From: Plantactinospora endophytica
GTDB lineage: Bacteria; Actinomycetota; Actinomycetes; Mycobacteriales; Micromonosporaceae
Assembly: GCF_016862915.1 (NCBI RefSeq)
Contig: NZ_BONW01000001.1
Coordinates: forward strand, 186,001-250,000
Direction: 5' to 3'
Length of the DNA stretch: 64,000 nt
Made by a program: the position numbers and the translations under genes. This document shows, piece by piece, positions 8,038 through 17,315 of this stretch (positions are counted from its first letter, which is position 1; every line of letters starts with the position of its first letter). A model generated the notes under the pieces. It was not told the origin of the DNA and ran no database searches. It worked only from the letters and a program-made list of their open reading frames with translations.

Positions 8038-8730
8038 ATGTCCTTCCGGGTGATCGACCGGGCTGACCCGGGTAATCCGTGGTTCTCCTGGGATTATGTG
8101 CAGGGCAATTCGGAGACGATCCTCGCCGCGCTGCGGGAGCACGCCGCCCTCACCGCCCAGGCGGTGCTGATCGCCGCCCTGGTCGCGATCCCGCTCGCCG
8201 TGCTGGCGTACTGGTTCCGGCCGCTCACCGGGCCGATTCTCGCACTCTCCGGTGTCCTCTACACGATCCCGTCACTGGCGCTGTTCGCCTTCGTCGCACC
8301 GTACCTCGGGACGGGGACGGCGACGGTACTGCTCGGGCTGGTGCTCTACGCCCTGCTCCTGATCATCCGGAACGTGCTCGCCGGGCTCAACCAGGTGCCG
8401 GCGGAGGTCCGGGACGCGGCCCAGGGCATGGGGTACGGCCGGTTCGCCCGGCTGCTCCGGATCGACCTGCCGCTGGCGTTGCCGGGCATCTTCACCGGCC
8501 TGCGCCTGGCCACCGTCTCCACGGTGGCACTCGTCACCGTCGGCGTACTCGTCGGGCACGGCGGGCTCGGGCAGCTCATCCTCGGCGGCTTCCGGAACAA
8601 CTTCTTCAAAGCGGAGATCATGACCGGAACGCTGCTCTGCGTACTGCTGGCGCTGGTTCTCGACCTGCTACTCGCCGGGCTGGCCCGGCTGCTCACCCCG
8701 TGGGCGCGGCGCCGGGGAGCGGCCGGATGA
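8038..8730 (+). CDS. Osmoprotectant ABC transporter permease (OpuCB/OpuCD type)
   Basis: A 230-residue permease with about six membrane helices. The EAA-type cytoplasmic loop is VRDAAQGMGYGRFARLLRIDLPLALPG (shown only to locate it, residues about 122-148), typical of the OpuC/ProW inner-membrane subunits. The N-terminus contains NPWFSWDYV, common in this family. ATG at 8038 is used; a GTG at 8050 is the alternative. The upstream promoter would have to lie inside the divergent ATPase gene. The stop overlaps the ATG of a mini-ORF. Confidence 0.9.
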   Translation: MSFRVIDRADPGNPWFSWDYVQGNSETILAALREHAALTAQAVLIAALVAIPLAVLAYWFRPLTGPILALSGVLYTIPSLALFAFVAPYLGTGTATVLLGLVLYALLLIIRNVLAGLNQVPAEVRDAAQGMGYGRFARLLRIDLPLALPGIFTGLRLATVSTVALVTVGVLVGHGGLGQLILGGFRNNFFKAEIMTGTLLCVLLALVLDLLLAGLARLLTPWARRRGAAG

Positions 8731-8825
8731 CCCCGGCGCGGCACACCGGCACGACCACGGCGCGGCACACCGGCACGACCACGGCGCGGCACACCGGCAC
8801 GACTCCGGGGAGGGCGGCCCGATGA
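8727..8825 (+). CDS. 32-codon linker ORF built of a tandem repeat
   Basis: ATG at 8727 overlaps the stop of the first permease (ATGA), and its own stop at 8823-8825 overlaps the ATG of the second permease (ATGA). The peptide is three copies of an eight-residue unit (TARHTGTT) plus ends. A stable product is unlikely; the likely role is to hand ribosomes from one permease to the next across an expanded spacer. Confidence 0.4.
   Translation: MTPARHTGTTTARHTGTTTARHTGTTPGRAAR
8734..8805 (+). repeat. Three tandem copies of a 24-bp unit
   Basis: The unit CGGCGCGGCACACCGGCACG plus four bases occurs at 8734-8757, 8758-8781 and 8782-8805, with only the last two bases of the third copy altered. Near-identity implies recent expansion; the 24-bp length keeps the linker frame open. 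Confidence 0.95.
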
Positions 8826-9556
8826 ACCCGATCGAGCAGGCGGTCGTCTGGCTCAACGACCCGCTGAACTGGACCAACCCCGGCGGCGTACTCGACCGCC
8901 TGGTCGAGCACCTCGGCATCTCCGGCGCCGCCGTGGCGCTCGGCTGCCTGGTCGCCTGGCCGCTCGGGCTCTGGCTCGGCCACACCGGCCGGGGCGGCGG
9001 GGTCGTGGTGCTGGTGTCCAACGTCACGCTCGCCATCCCCACCATCGCGCTGCTGACCATCCTGCCGCTGACCGCGCTCGGCTTCGGCAAGCCGCCGGTG
9101 ATCATCGCGCTGGCGGTCTTCGCGGTGCCGCCGCTGCTGGCCAACGCGTACACGGGGATTCGGCAGGTCGATCCGGAGGTGCGGGACGCGGCACGGGGCA
9201 TGGGGCTCTCCGGCGGGCAGTTGCTGCGCCGGGTGGAGTTGCCGCTCGCGGTGCCGTACCTGGCGGCCGGGTTCCGTACCGCCGCCGTGCAGGTGGTGGC
9301 GACCGCCGCGCTCGCCTCGTTCGTCAACGGAGGCGGGCTGGGGCAGATCATCAGTGCCGGCTTCGGGCTGGGCATCTCGATCGGCGGCGGGCAGATCCTG
9401 GCCGGCGGGCTGCTGGTCGCCCTGCTCGCGCTGCTGGTCGAGCTGGCCTTCGCCCTGGTCGAACGGGTGGTCACGCCCCGGCCGCTGCGCCGCAACCGCC
9501 GCCGGGTCGCCCGGCGGGCCGACCAGCGGGCGGCAGCGGCGATCACCGGCTCCTGA
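8822..9556 (+). CDS. Osmoprotectant ABC transporter permease (second subunit)
   Basis: A 244-residue permease with about six membrane helices and the EAA-type loop VDPEVRDAARGMGLSGG followed by LLRRVELPLAVPYLAAG. It is paralogous to the first permease in the loop (both carry DAA-GMG) and should form the heterodimeric membrane channel with it. The C-terminus ends in a strongly basic tail (RRNRRRVARRADQRA). ATG at 8822 overlaps the mini-ORF stop and follows GGGGAGGG. Confidence 0.9.
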   Translation: MNPIEQAVVWLNDPLNWTNPGGVLDRLVEHLGISGAAVALGCLVAWPLGLWLGHTGRGGGVVVLVSNVTLAIPTIALLTILPLTALGFGKPPVIIALAVFAVPPLLANAYTGIRQVDPEVRDAARGMGLSGGQLLRRVELPLAVPYLAAGFRTAAVQVVATAALASFVNGGGLGQIISAGFGLGISIGGGQILAGGLLVALLALLVELAFALVERVVTPRPLRRNRRRVARRADQRAAAAITGS

Positions 9557-9830
9557 CCGGGCGACGCGGTGTGTGTCTGATCACCCATGGCGTCCCGGTT
9601 CAGGCCCGGACCGGACCGCCCGCCAGGCGTGACTTTAACCCTTGGTAATCATCTCTGCGCACCTCGTGCCCCTTTGCGTGACGATCCGGTGACGAAGCGC
9701 GCCTCGGATTGTCGTACCAGACGGGAGGATGTTTCGTGGAAGGTCGCGGGCGGCCGTCCTGAGATGTCGCCCGTCGGACACGCGGCCGGCCCACCCCGGG
9801 CCGCGCCGGGACACAGGAGGCGGGCGTTTC
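9557..9830. other. Spacer before the binding-protein gene
   Basis: This 274-base stretch holds no credible gene. It is locally AT-richer at 9630-9660 (CTTTAACCCTTGGTAATCAT) and probably carries a promoter for the binding-protein gene. A ribosome binding site (ACAGGAGGCGGG) sits at 9813-9824. Confidence 0.5.
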
Positions 9831-10844
9831 ATGCGCACACGTACACGTCTGGCAGTCGGCGCCGCCGGTGCCGTCGTCGCGGCCGGGTTTCTCGCCGGCT
9901 GTGGCGGTGCCGGCTCGTCCGGCACCCAGGCTCCGGCGACCGGGGCGCAGGCCGCCGGTTGCGCGCCGGTGGCCGGGTCGAGCCTGGTCGTGCTCGACGA
10001 CGACAAGAAGCTCCAGAACACCGACAACATCATTCCGGCGATCAACAGCAAGGTGGCCCAGCCGCAGCTCGTCGCGGCCCTGGACAAGGTCTCGGACAGC
10101 CTCGACACCACCAAGCTGATCGGCCTGAACAAGGCGGTCGACGTGGACCGCAAGACCCCGAAGGTGGCCGCCGAGGAGTTCGCCTCGGCCAACAACCTGA
10201 CCGCCGGCATTCCCACCGGCGGCACCGGCAACATCACCGTCGGCGCGGCCAACTTCAGCGAGAACCAGACCCTGGGCGAGCTGTACCGGATCGCTCTCAC
10301 CGCCGCCGGCTACCAGGTCAGGGTGCAGCAGATCGGCAACCGCGAACTGTACGAGCCGGCGCTGGAGAAGGGCCAGATCCAGGTCGTCCCGGAGTACGCG
10401 GCGACGATGGCGGACTTCCTGAACAACAAGGTGAACGCCAAGTCCGGCGCCACCCCGCCGCCGATCTCCTCGCCCGACCTCAACCAGACGGTGACCGGGC
10501 TGAAGGCGGCCGGCGAGAAGGTCGGCATCACCTTCGGCAAGCCGTCCGCCGCGCAGGACCAGAACGCGTTCGCGGTCACCAAGGAGTTCGCCGACAAGTA
10601 CTCCGTGCGTACGCTCAGCGACCTGGCGGCCAAGTGCTCCGGCTCGGCGACCGTACTCGGCGGCCCGCCGGAGTGCCCGCAGCGGCCGAAGTGCCAGGCC
10701 GGGCTGATCCAGGTCTACAACTTCAACGCAGGCCGGTTCGACTCGCTCGACGCGGGTGGCCCGCAGACCAAGTCGGCACTGACCACCGGTGCGATCAGCG
10801 TCGGGCTGGTGTTCTCGTCGGACGGCGCGCTCGCCACGAGCTGA
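9831..10844 (+). CDS. Glycine betaine/osmoprotectant-binding lipoprotein, apparently circularly permuted
   Basis: A 337-residue lipoprotein with lipobox LAGC and Cys24 as the lipidation site. The ATG at 9831 follows AGGAGG and gives a normal signal peptide. Residues about 45-115 (LVVLDDDKKLQNTDNIIPAI through LIGLNKAVDVDRKTPKVAAE) read like the end of a classical OpuAC domain. The usual N-terminal lobe starts only afterwards, at ITVGAANFSENQTLGELYR, and the protein stops at ISVGLVFSSDGAL, just where the first block would follow. This order suggests a circular permutation. It should deliver the osmolyte to the adjacent permeases. A 26-bp duplication spans the stop codon. Confidence 0.88.
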   Translation: MRTRTRLAVGAAGAVVAAGFLAGCGGAGSSGTQAPATGAQAAGCAPVAGSSLVVLDDDKKLQNTDNIIPAINSKVAQPQLVAALDKVSDSLDTTKLIGLNKAVDVDRKTPKVAAEEFASANNLTAGIPTGGTGNITVGAANFSENQTLGELYRIALTAAGYQVRVQQIGNRELYEPALEKGQIQVVPEYAATMADFLNNKVNAKSGATPPPISSPDLNQTVTGLKAAGEKVGITFGKPSAAQDQNAFAVTKEFADKYSVRTLSDLAAKCSGSATVLGGPPECPQRPKCQAGLIQVYNFNAGRFDSLDAGGPQTKSALTTGAISVGLVFSSDGALATS

Positions 10845-10893
10845 CGACCGGCATGCTCGACGCGGGTTGACGACCAGCGCGCTCGACGGCACG
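10842..10893 (+). repeat. 26-bp direct repeat including the stop codon
   Basis: The segment beginning with the gene's stop codon (TGACGACCGGCATGCTCGAC, at 10842) is repeated with three differences from 10868. The second TGA is out of frame with the first. Confidence 0.7.
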
Positions 10894-10990
10894 GCGGTGC
10901 CGCGCTCTGCGGAGGCGAACACGTCGGTCCCGGCGGCGTGCCGGGCGGCGCGGGGCCGGGTCGACGAGCCGGGCTGACAGCGGAACTACC

Positions 10991-11039
10991 GAGGGGTCGG
11001 TCGACGTCACCATGGGTGGCGTCGGTCGGCCCCTCGTTT
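10991..11039 (+). terminator. Rho-independent terminator
   Basis: GAGGGGTCGGTCGACG pairs with CGTCGGTCGGCCCCTC across a 13-base loop, with GU wobbles, and is followed by GTTTG. It lies 146 bases after the binding-protein gene and ahead of the next promoter. Confidence 0.7.
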
Positions 11040-11075
11040 GCCGGCGCCGCCATTTCGGTCCCCGGCAACTGTGGG

Positions 11076-11081
11076 TAGGCT
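11076..11081 (+). promoter_or_regulatory. -10 element of the 11090 gene (leaderless)
   Basis: TAGGCT is followed by eight bases and the ATG at 11090, with no ribosome binding site. The hexamer follows the terminator of the upstream gene. Confidence 0.5.
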
Positions 11082-11089
11082 CGACTGCC

Positions 11090-13420
11090 ATGTCAGCCCG
11101 CGAGGCCCCCGAGGAATCCCGCCGCCGGCCGCTGCTGACCGTACTCTTCTGGGTCGGGGTGGGGCTGGCTCCGTTGGCTGCCCTGTTACTCCTGGTCGGG
11201 CAGGGCAACGGGCCGCTCCGGATCGCGGCGGTGCTGGCCGTGCTTGCGGTCGTACTCATCGGACTGTCGATCACCTTGCGTGGCGACTCGGAGGGTGTCC
11301 GGCTGGACATGGAGGAGACCCTCGTCGAGGAACTCGACGACCTGCGGGGCGAGTTGCGCAACGACATCGCCACCGCCGCCCGCGCCACCCACAAGGCGTT
11401 CGGCGAGAAACTGGAGGTCGTGCAGGGCAACGTCGAGGCGCTGCGTGGCCAGATAGAGGCGGTACGGGCCAGCGCCGCCGTGCCGGCGGCCAGCGCGGCT
11501 CCCGCTCCCGTTCCCCCGTCCGCTTCCGCCTCCGCCGTCGGGGCGGCCGGTCCGACGGGCACCGCGGCGGTCACCGGTGCCGCCGGTGTGCCCACCGGCC
11601 GAGCCTCGGGCGAGCCGAACCAGAACTGGGCCCCGACCGATCCGGGCCGGGCCGGCCGAGCGTCGGGGGAGCCGGCTTCGGGAGGCTGGGCCTCGACCGA
11701 TCCGGGCCGGGCCGGGCGAGCGTCGGGTGAGCAGGCTTCAGCGGGCTGGGCCTCGACCGATCCCGGCCGGGCCGGGCGGGCGACGAGTGAGCCGGCTTCG
11801 GCGGGCTGGGCGCCGGGTGGGCCGGGGCGGGACGGATCCGGTTCCCGGCCGGAAGGAGCACGTCGCGCCGCCGCCGGGCCGGGGCCGTCGTACGGCGCCG
11901 GCCAGGACGACACCGGCGAGCACCACGGCCGGTCCGGCGGCGGCTACCAGGCAGGCAACTCGTCCGGCGGAGAGCGGGGCGGGTCCGGGCGCCGGGGCCA
12001 CGGCCGGGACGACGCGGCGGACTCCGGCCAGTACGGCCAGCCGTGGGCGCAGGGCGCCCGGCCGCACCGGGGCGGTCCCGGCGGGATGCCGTCCGGGCCG
12101 CCGCTCGGTCGCGGCGTGGTCCGGCACACCGAGACCGTGCAGGTGACCACCCGGCAGACGATCGTCGGCGGACACGAGGACGACGACCACCAGGCGGGCG
12201 GCTACGGCGCCGGAACCTACGGTGGCGGTGTCTACGGCGGTGGTGCCCAGGCCGGCGGCTACGGCGGCGGTGTCTACGGCGCCGGTGGCGGCTACGGCGG
12301 TGGCGGGGACCGGGCCGGTCGGGACGGCGGTTACGGCGGACACGAGGACCGGGCCGCTCGGGCCGCCGGCGGCTACGGCGGCGACGAACGCCGGGGCAGC
12401 GGCGGCACCTACGGCGGCGGCGACGAGCGCCGGAGCAGCGGCAACTACGGCGGCGGTGACGAGCGCCGGGGCGCGGGTGGCACCTATGGCGGTGGCGACC
12501 GTCGGGGCCACGGCGACGACGATCGTGCCGGGTACGGCGGTGCCGGGGACCGGGGTGGCTACGGCGGCGGTGAGCGCGACGGCTACCGGACCGGTGACCA
12601 GGGCGGCGGGAGCGGCGGCAACTACGGTGGCGGCGACCGTGGTCGGGAAGGGCGTGCCGAGGAGCCCGACGACCGGGACCGGCGCTCTGCCCCGGGCCGG
12701 TCCGCCGGCGAGCCCACCGACCCGGGGCGGGCCGGGCGGCCCGGCGACGGTGGCGGCTGGCGCGGTCGCTCGACGGAGCCGGACCCGGACTTGGTGACCG
12801 GGGACCCGGCCGACGACTCGTACTGGGCCGAGTTGCGGGCCGGCGAGCGCTGGGCCTCGGTACGCAGCGACGACCGGGGCCGGGAGGCCCGGATGGGCGA
12901 GCGCCGGGCGTCGATGCGGAGCGACGAGTCGGGTACGGAGTTGCGGGTCGAGGACCGCTGGGCGGAGGTACGCCAGGAGGAGCCGAGGCCGGGCGGGGAC
13001 CGGCGGGCCGGTCGCCAGTGGTCGGAGCCCCGCGACGACGACCGGCGCTCCGCCGGCCAGTACGGCTCGGGCGGCTGGTCCGGGACCGACGAGCGGCGTG
13101 ACGGTGGCCGTGATGCGGTCGACGAGCGGCGTGGTGGCGGGCGTGATGCGGTCGACGAGCGGCGTGGTGGTGGCCGTGAGCCGGGTGAGGACCGGGGCTG
13201 GGACCGGTCGGGCGGTGCGCCGGCCCTGCCCGCCGGTGGTGTGGACCCGGCCTCCGTCTGGGGTCCTCCGCGCCAGGAGCCGGAGCCGGAGCCGGCACGA
13301 CGTGGCCGGCGGCACCGGGACGACGAGGAGTACGGCTACCCGCCGCTGGACGAGTCGCCCCGGGCCGGCGGCACCCGACGCTCGGAGTACGGCTACCCGG
13401 AGGCCGACGGCTGGCGGTGA
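11090..13420 (+). CDS. Large Gly/Arg/Asp-rich repetitive membrane-anchored protein
   Basis: A 776-residue protein. Two hydrophobic helices at about residues 15-37 and 43-60 are followed by an acidic coiled-coil-like stretch (METLVEELDDLRGEL-type, residues 68-125). The rest is low complexity: Ala/Pro/Ser, then repeats of DPGRAGRASGE, long YGGG runs, DERRGSGGTYGGG units, and DAVDERRGGGR near the end. No enzyme fold is visible; the tail should be intrinsically disordered and cytoplasmic. The ATG at 11090 is set by the leaderless-type -10 element. It may be an envelope-associated scaffold, which is only inference. DNA repeats underlie the protein repeats, so length probably varies between strains. 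Confidence 0.75.
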   Translation: MSAREAPEESRRRPLLTVLFWVGVGLAPLAALLLLVGQGNGPLRIAAVLAVLAVVLIGLSITLRGDSEGVRLDMEETLVEELDDLRGELRNDIATAARATHKAFGEKLEVVQGNVEALRGQIEAVRASAAVPAASAAPAPVPPSASASAVGAAGPTGTAAVTGAAGVPTGRASGEPNQNWAPTDPGRAGRASGEPASGGWASTDPGRAGRASGEQASAGWASTDPGRAGRATSEPASAGWAPGGPGRDGSGSRPEGARRAAAGPGPSYGAGQDDTGEHHGRSGGGYQAGNSSGGERGGSGRRGHGRDDAADSGQYGQPWAQGARPHRGGPGGMPSGPPLGRGVVRHTETVQVTTRQTIVGGHEDDDHQAGGYGAGTYGGGVYGGGAQAGGYGGGVYGAGGGYGGGGDRAGRDGGYGGHEDRAARAAGGYGGDERRGSGGTYGGGDERRSSGNYGGGDERRGAGGTYGGGDRRGHGDDDRAGYGGAGDRGGYGGGERDGYRTGDQGGGSGGNYGGGDRGREGRAEEPDDRDRRSAPGRSAGEPTDPGRAGRPGDGGGWRGRSTEPDPDLVTGDPADDSYWAELRAGERWASVRSDDRGREARMGERRASMRSDESGTELRVEDRWAEVRQEEPRPGGDRRAGRQWSEPRDDDRRSAGQYGSGGWSGTDERRDGGRDAVDERRGGGRDAVDERRGGGREPGEDRGWDRSGGAPALPAGGVDPASVWGPPRQEPEPEPARRGRRHRDDEEYGYPPLDESPRAGGTRRSEYGYPEADGWR

Positions 13421-13487
13421 GGTAGGCGGCTGGCGGTGAGGTCGGCGCCCGATCCGGACCGTCGACCGCCGACGGCTGGCCGTGAGG
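13409..13487 (+). repeat. Three copies of a 15-bp unit spanning the stop codon
   Basis: GGCTGGCGGTGAGGT occurs at 13409-13423 (containing the TGA of the preceding gene) and exactly again at 13428-13442. A third copy with two changes lies at 13474-13488. Confidence 0.8.
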
Positions 13488-13533
13488 CTCCGGACGGAAC
13501 GCCGGACCTGCCGAGGTCACCCGCCCCGGAGCA

Positions 13534-14688
<1,155 letters not shown>

Positions 14689-14901
14689 GCCCGCCATCGT
14701 GCCACGATCCGCCCGGCCGCAACGCCGGCCGCCTGGACGACCACGCCGCGTTCCGTCGGGGATTCGAGCCGGGAAGACTGGCGCGCCGCTCATCCGCGTC
14801 CGGCCGTTCCGCGATCCGCCCGGTCGCATCGTCGGCCGCCTGCCGCCGTTCCGCGAGCGGGCCGGTCGCCGAGCGGGCACGGGCGCGGGCAGGCGGGATC
14901 G

Positions 14902-15903
14902 CTAGCCGGGTTCGTCCAGGGGCCGGAAGTCGAGGCCGACCGGTTGGAACAGCCACCAGTGGCCGCCGAGGCCGGCCGGGTCGGTCAGTTCGGCCGCCGT
15001 GGACGCCCGGGCGAGCGCGCGGACGTAGCCGGCCGGGTCGGTCGAGGCCAGGGTCAGCGCGGGTCGTCGTCCGTCGGCCCCGAGTGCGCGCAGTGCGGTG
15101 CGCTGGTCGACCAGGGTGTACGGCAGGCCGGCCACCGCCGTACCGGCCGCCGCCACCGAATCCACCGCCACGTGCGCGGTCAGGTCGCGGCTGCCGTCCG
15201 GCACCGGGTCCACCTGCCGACCGGCGCGGAACCCGGTGAGCGTGCCGTAGCGGGGGCGGGTGTTCCGCAGGTGTCCGTAGTCGACGGCGAGCGCCAGCCC
15301 CCGGTGCAGGCTGCCGACCGCCGTCGCCCAGGCAGTGTCCCGGGTCAGCCCGATCTCGACCCGCCCTGATGGGTGCGGTTCGGTCGGCCACCACCGGGCG
15401 AGCCAGTCCGTCTCGGCCGGGTCGAGCGGGCCGCCGGGCGACTCCGTTCCGGTGGCGGGGTCGACAAGTACCCGTCGCCAGCCGGCCGGGCCGGGTTCGG
15501 CCACGTCCAGCGGTACGTTGTCGAGCCATTCGGTCGCGACCAGCAGCCCGACGGTCCGCTCCGGCAGGTCGGCCCGCCAGCCGATCGTTCCTGGCAACAG
15601 CTCGGGACGCGGGGCCAGCTCGACGGCGGTCAGCCGGAGCCGGGCGGCGAGGGCCGGCGGCGCGAGCCGGGACAGGGTGTCGAGCAGTTCACCCCGGCCG
15701 GCGCCGACGTCGACCACGTCCAACGGGTCCGGCCGGCCCAGCGCGGCGTCGAGCCGGTCCAGCATCCGCAGCAGCGCGTCGCCGAGCACCGGTACGGCGT
15801 GCGCGCTGGTCCGGAAGTGCGCGGCCGGTCCGGCGCCGTCGACGAAGAACCCCTGGTCACCGTAGAGCGCGGTGGTCATCGCGGCTCGCCATCCGATCGG
15901 CAC
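14902..15903 (-). CDS. MidA/NDUFAF7-family SAM-dependent methyltransferase
   Basis: A 333-residue protein of the COG1565 (MidA/NDUFAF7) group. It has N-terminal ALYGDQGFFV, the characteristic FRTSAHAVPVLGDALLRML, SAM motif VVDVGAGRGELL, VAVEL-type acidic loop (LTAVELAPRP), ATEWLDNVPLDV and AVDYGHL. The human homologue NDUFAF7 dimethylates an arginine of NDUFS2, the NuoD homologue, during complex I assembly. Its pairing with an orphan nuoD is therefore striking. GTG at 15903 is favoured because TAACCT lies 6 bases upstream; ATG at 15879 is the alternative. The family otherwise has a deep C-terminal insert of uncertain role. Confidence 0.85.
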   Translation of the reverse strand: MPIGWRAAMTTALYGDQGFFVDGAGPAAHFRTSAHAVPVLGDALLRMLDRLDAALGRPDPLDVVDVGAGRGELLDTLSRLAPPALAARLRLTAVELAPRPELLPGTIGWRADLPERTVGLLVATEWLDNVPLDVAEPGPAGWRRVLVDPATGTESPGGPLDPAETDWLARWWPTEPHPSGRVEIGLTRDTAWATAVGSLHRGLALAVDYGHLRNTRPRYGTLTGFRAGRQVDPVPDGSRDLTAHVAVDSVAAAGTAVAGLPYTLVDQRTALRALGADGRRPALTLASTDPAGYVRALARASTAAELTDPAGLGGHWWLFQPVGLDFRPLDEPG

Positions 15904-15909
15904 CGACCC

Positions 15910-15915
15910 AGGTTA
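15910..15915 (-). promoter_or_regulatory. -10 element of the MidA-like gene (leaderless)
   Basis: On the minus strand TAACCT is followed by six bases and the GTG at 15903, without a ribosome binding site. Confidence 0.45.
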
Positions 15916-16140
15916 TGCGCCCCCGATCGGCCCCCGATCGCCCGATCGCCCGCTTCGGGCGCAGTGCGGGACGGGGCCGTGGACGGGAGCGCGGACGGGG
16001 CCTGGACGGGGCCTTGGACGGGGGCGCGGGAGTACGACGGCGCGGCGGTGAAGGTTTTCACAACCTCTTGGTCCTGAACTGGCCGGACGGCGCATACTTG
16101 CGATCGACCGGTACCACTTGTCGAGGACTGGATCACTGCT

Positions 16141-17142
16141 ATGAGCGCTTCCGCGCGCCCGCGTACCGCCGCCTCCGGCGGGTCGGTCCGGCCACCGGCC
16201 GCCGGCCCGAGCCGTGACCCGGCCGGCCAGGGCCAGCCGCAACCTCTCTTCCCCCGCCAGCTCACCATCGGCGTGATCGGTGCCGGCCGGGTGGGTGCCG
16301 TGCTCGGCGCCGCGCTGGGCCGGGCCGGTCACCGGGTGGTCGCCGCCGCCGGGGTCTCCACCGCCGCCCGGGACCGGATCGACCGGCTGCTGCCGGGCAC
16401 CGTCGTACGCCCCGCCGACGAGGTGGCCCGGAACGCCGCCGACCTGCTGCTGATCGCCGTACCGGACGACTCGCTGGCCGGGGTGGTCGCCGGGCTGGCC
16501 GGGACCGGTGCGCTGCGTCCGGGGCAGGTGGTGGCGCACACCTCGGGCGCACACGGACTCGACGTACTCGCCCCGGCGGTCGCGGTGGGGGCTTATCCGC
16601 TGGCGCTGCACCCGGCGATGACCTTCACCGGTACCGCCGAGGACCTGGACCGGCTGCCCGGCATCTCGTACGGGGTGACCGCCCCGGCGGCGCTGCGGCC
16701 GTTCGCCGTCCGGCTGGTCGCCGACCTCGGCGGAGTACCCGAGTGGGTGGCGGAACCGGACCGCCCGCTCTACCACGCCGCGTTGGCGCACGGGGCGAAC
16801 CACCTGGTCACGCTGGTCAACGAGGCGGCGGAACTGCTCCGGGCCGCCGGGGTGGGCCGGCCGGAGAAGGTACTCGGGCCGCTGCTCCGGGCCGCGCTGG
16901 ACAACGCCCTGCGGCTCGGCGACGCGGCGTTGACCGGGCCGGTGTCCCGGGGTGACGCCGGTACGATCGCCCGGCACCTGGACCGGCTCGCCGGCACGGC
17001 CCCGGACTCGGTACCCGGCTATCTGGCGCTGGCCCGCCGCACCGCCGACCGGGCGATCGCGGCCGGTCGGCTCCGTCCGGCCGACGCCGAGGCACTGCTC
17101 GGCGTGCTCGCCGACCGGGACCGGAAGGTGGCCGCCGCATGA
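16141..17142 (+). CDS. Rossmann-fold DUF2520 protein linked to pantothenate synthesis
   Basis: A 333-residue protein. After a 38-residue Pro/Arg-rich N-terminus the NAD(P)-binding motif appears as [18 protein letters not shown]. It is followed by [11 protein letters not shown], a [10 protein letters not shown] segment and LHPAMTFTG, all typical of the COG5495 family whose C-terminal half is DUF2520. The layout recalls ketopantoate and pyrroline-carboxylate reductases, and the gene sits directly before panC, as Rv3603c does in M. tuberculosis (from memory). A ketopantoate reductase role is plausible but unproven. The stop overlaps a repeat-built mini-ORF. Confidence 0.85.
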   Translation: MSASARPRTAASGGSVRPPAAGPSRDPAGQGQPQPLFPRQLTIGVIGAGRVGAVLGAALGRAGHRVVAAAGVSTAARDRIDRLLPGTVVRPADEVARNAADLLLIAVPDDSLAGVVAGLAGTGALRPGQVVAHTSGAHGLDVLAPAVAVGAYPLALHPAMTFTGTAEDLDRLPGISYGVTAPAALRPFAVRLVADLGGVPEWVAEPDRPLYHAALAHGANHLVTLVNEAAELLRAAGVGRPEKVLGPLLRAALDNALRLGDAALTGPVSRGDAGTIARHLDRLAGTAPDSVPGYLALARRTADRAIAAGRLRPADAEALLGVLADRDRKVAAA

Positions 17143-17315
17143 CCGGGCGCGGCGGGCAGCGGCCCGGCACCCGGCAGAGCGGGAGCCAGCGGCACGGCAT
17201 CGGGCAGAGCGGGAGCCAGCGGCACGGCATCCGGCAGAGCGGGATGCAGCGGCACGGCATCCGGTCGCTCGGTTCGACCGGGCTCCGGTCACGGCGGAGT
17301 GGGGAGCGGAGATGA
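17139..17315 (+). CDS. 58-codon linker ORF built of a tandem repeat
   Basis: ATG at 17139 overlaps the stop of the DUF2520 gene and the stop at 17313-17315 overlaps the ATG of panC, both as ATGA. The peptide is mostly three copies of a ten-residue unit ([10 protein letters not shown] and variants). It mirrors the linker between the two osmoprotectant permeases. A functional peptide is unlikely; translational coupling is the simplest reading. Confidence 0.4.
   Translation: MTGRGGQRPGTRQSGSQRHGIGQSGSQRHGIRQSGMQRHGIRSLGSTGLRSRRSGERR
17172..17261 (+). repeat. Three tandem copies of a 30-bp unit
   Basis: Units at 17172-17201, 17202-17231 and 17232-17261 begin CGGCAGAGCGGGAGCCAGCG (the second with G for C, the third with ATG for AGCC-context change). 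The 30-bp length keeps the reading frame. Confidence 0.95.

Noticed and set aside
8734-8805. CRISPR array
   Set aside because: The copies are contiguous, without spacers, and lie inside an in-frame linker; the same holds for the repeats at 17172, 49692 and 53833.
14689-14880. Longer N-terminus for NuoD (frame open to 14880)
   Set aside because: The extra stretch is Arg/Pro/Gly-rich with no family similarity; the conserved protein begins at MTADTG or nine bases before.
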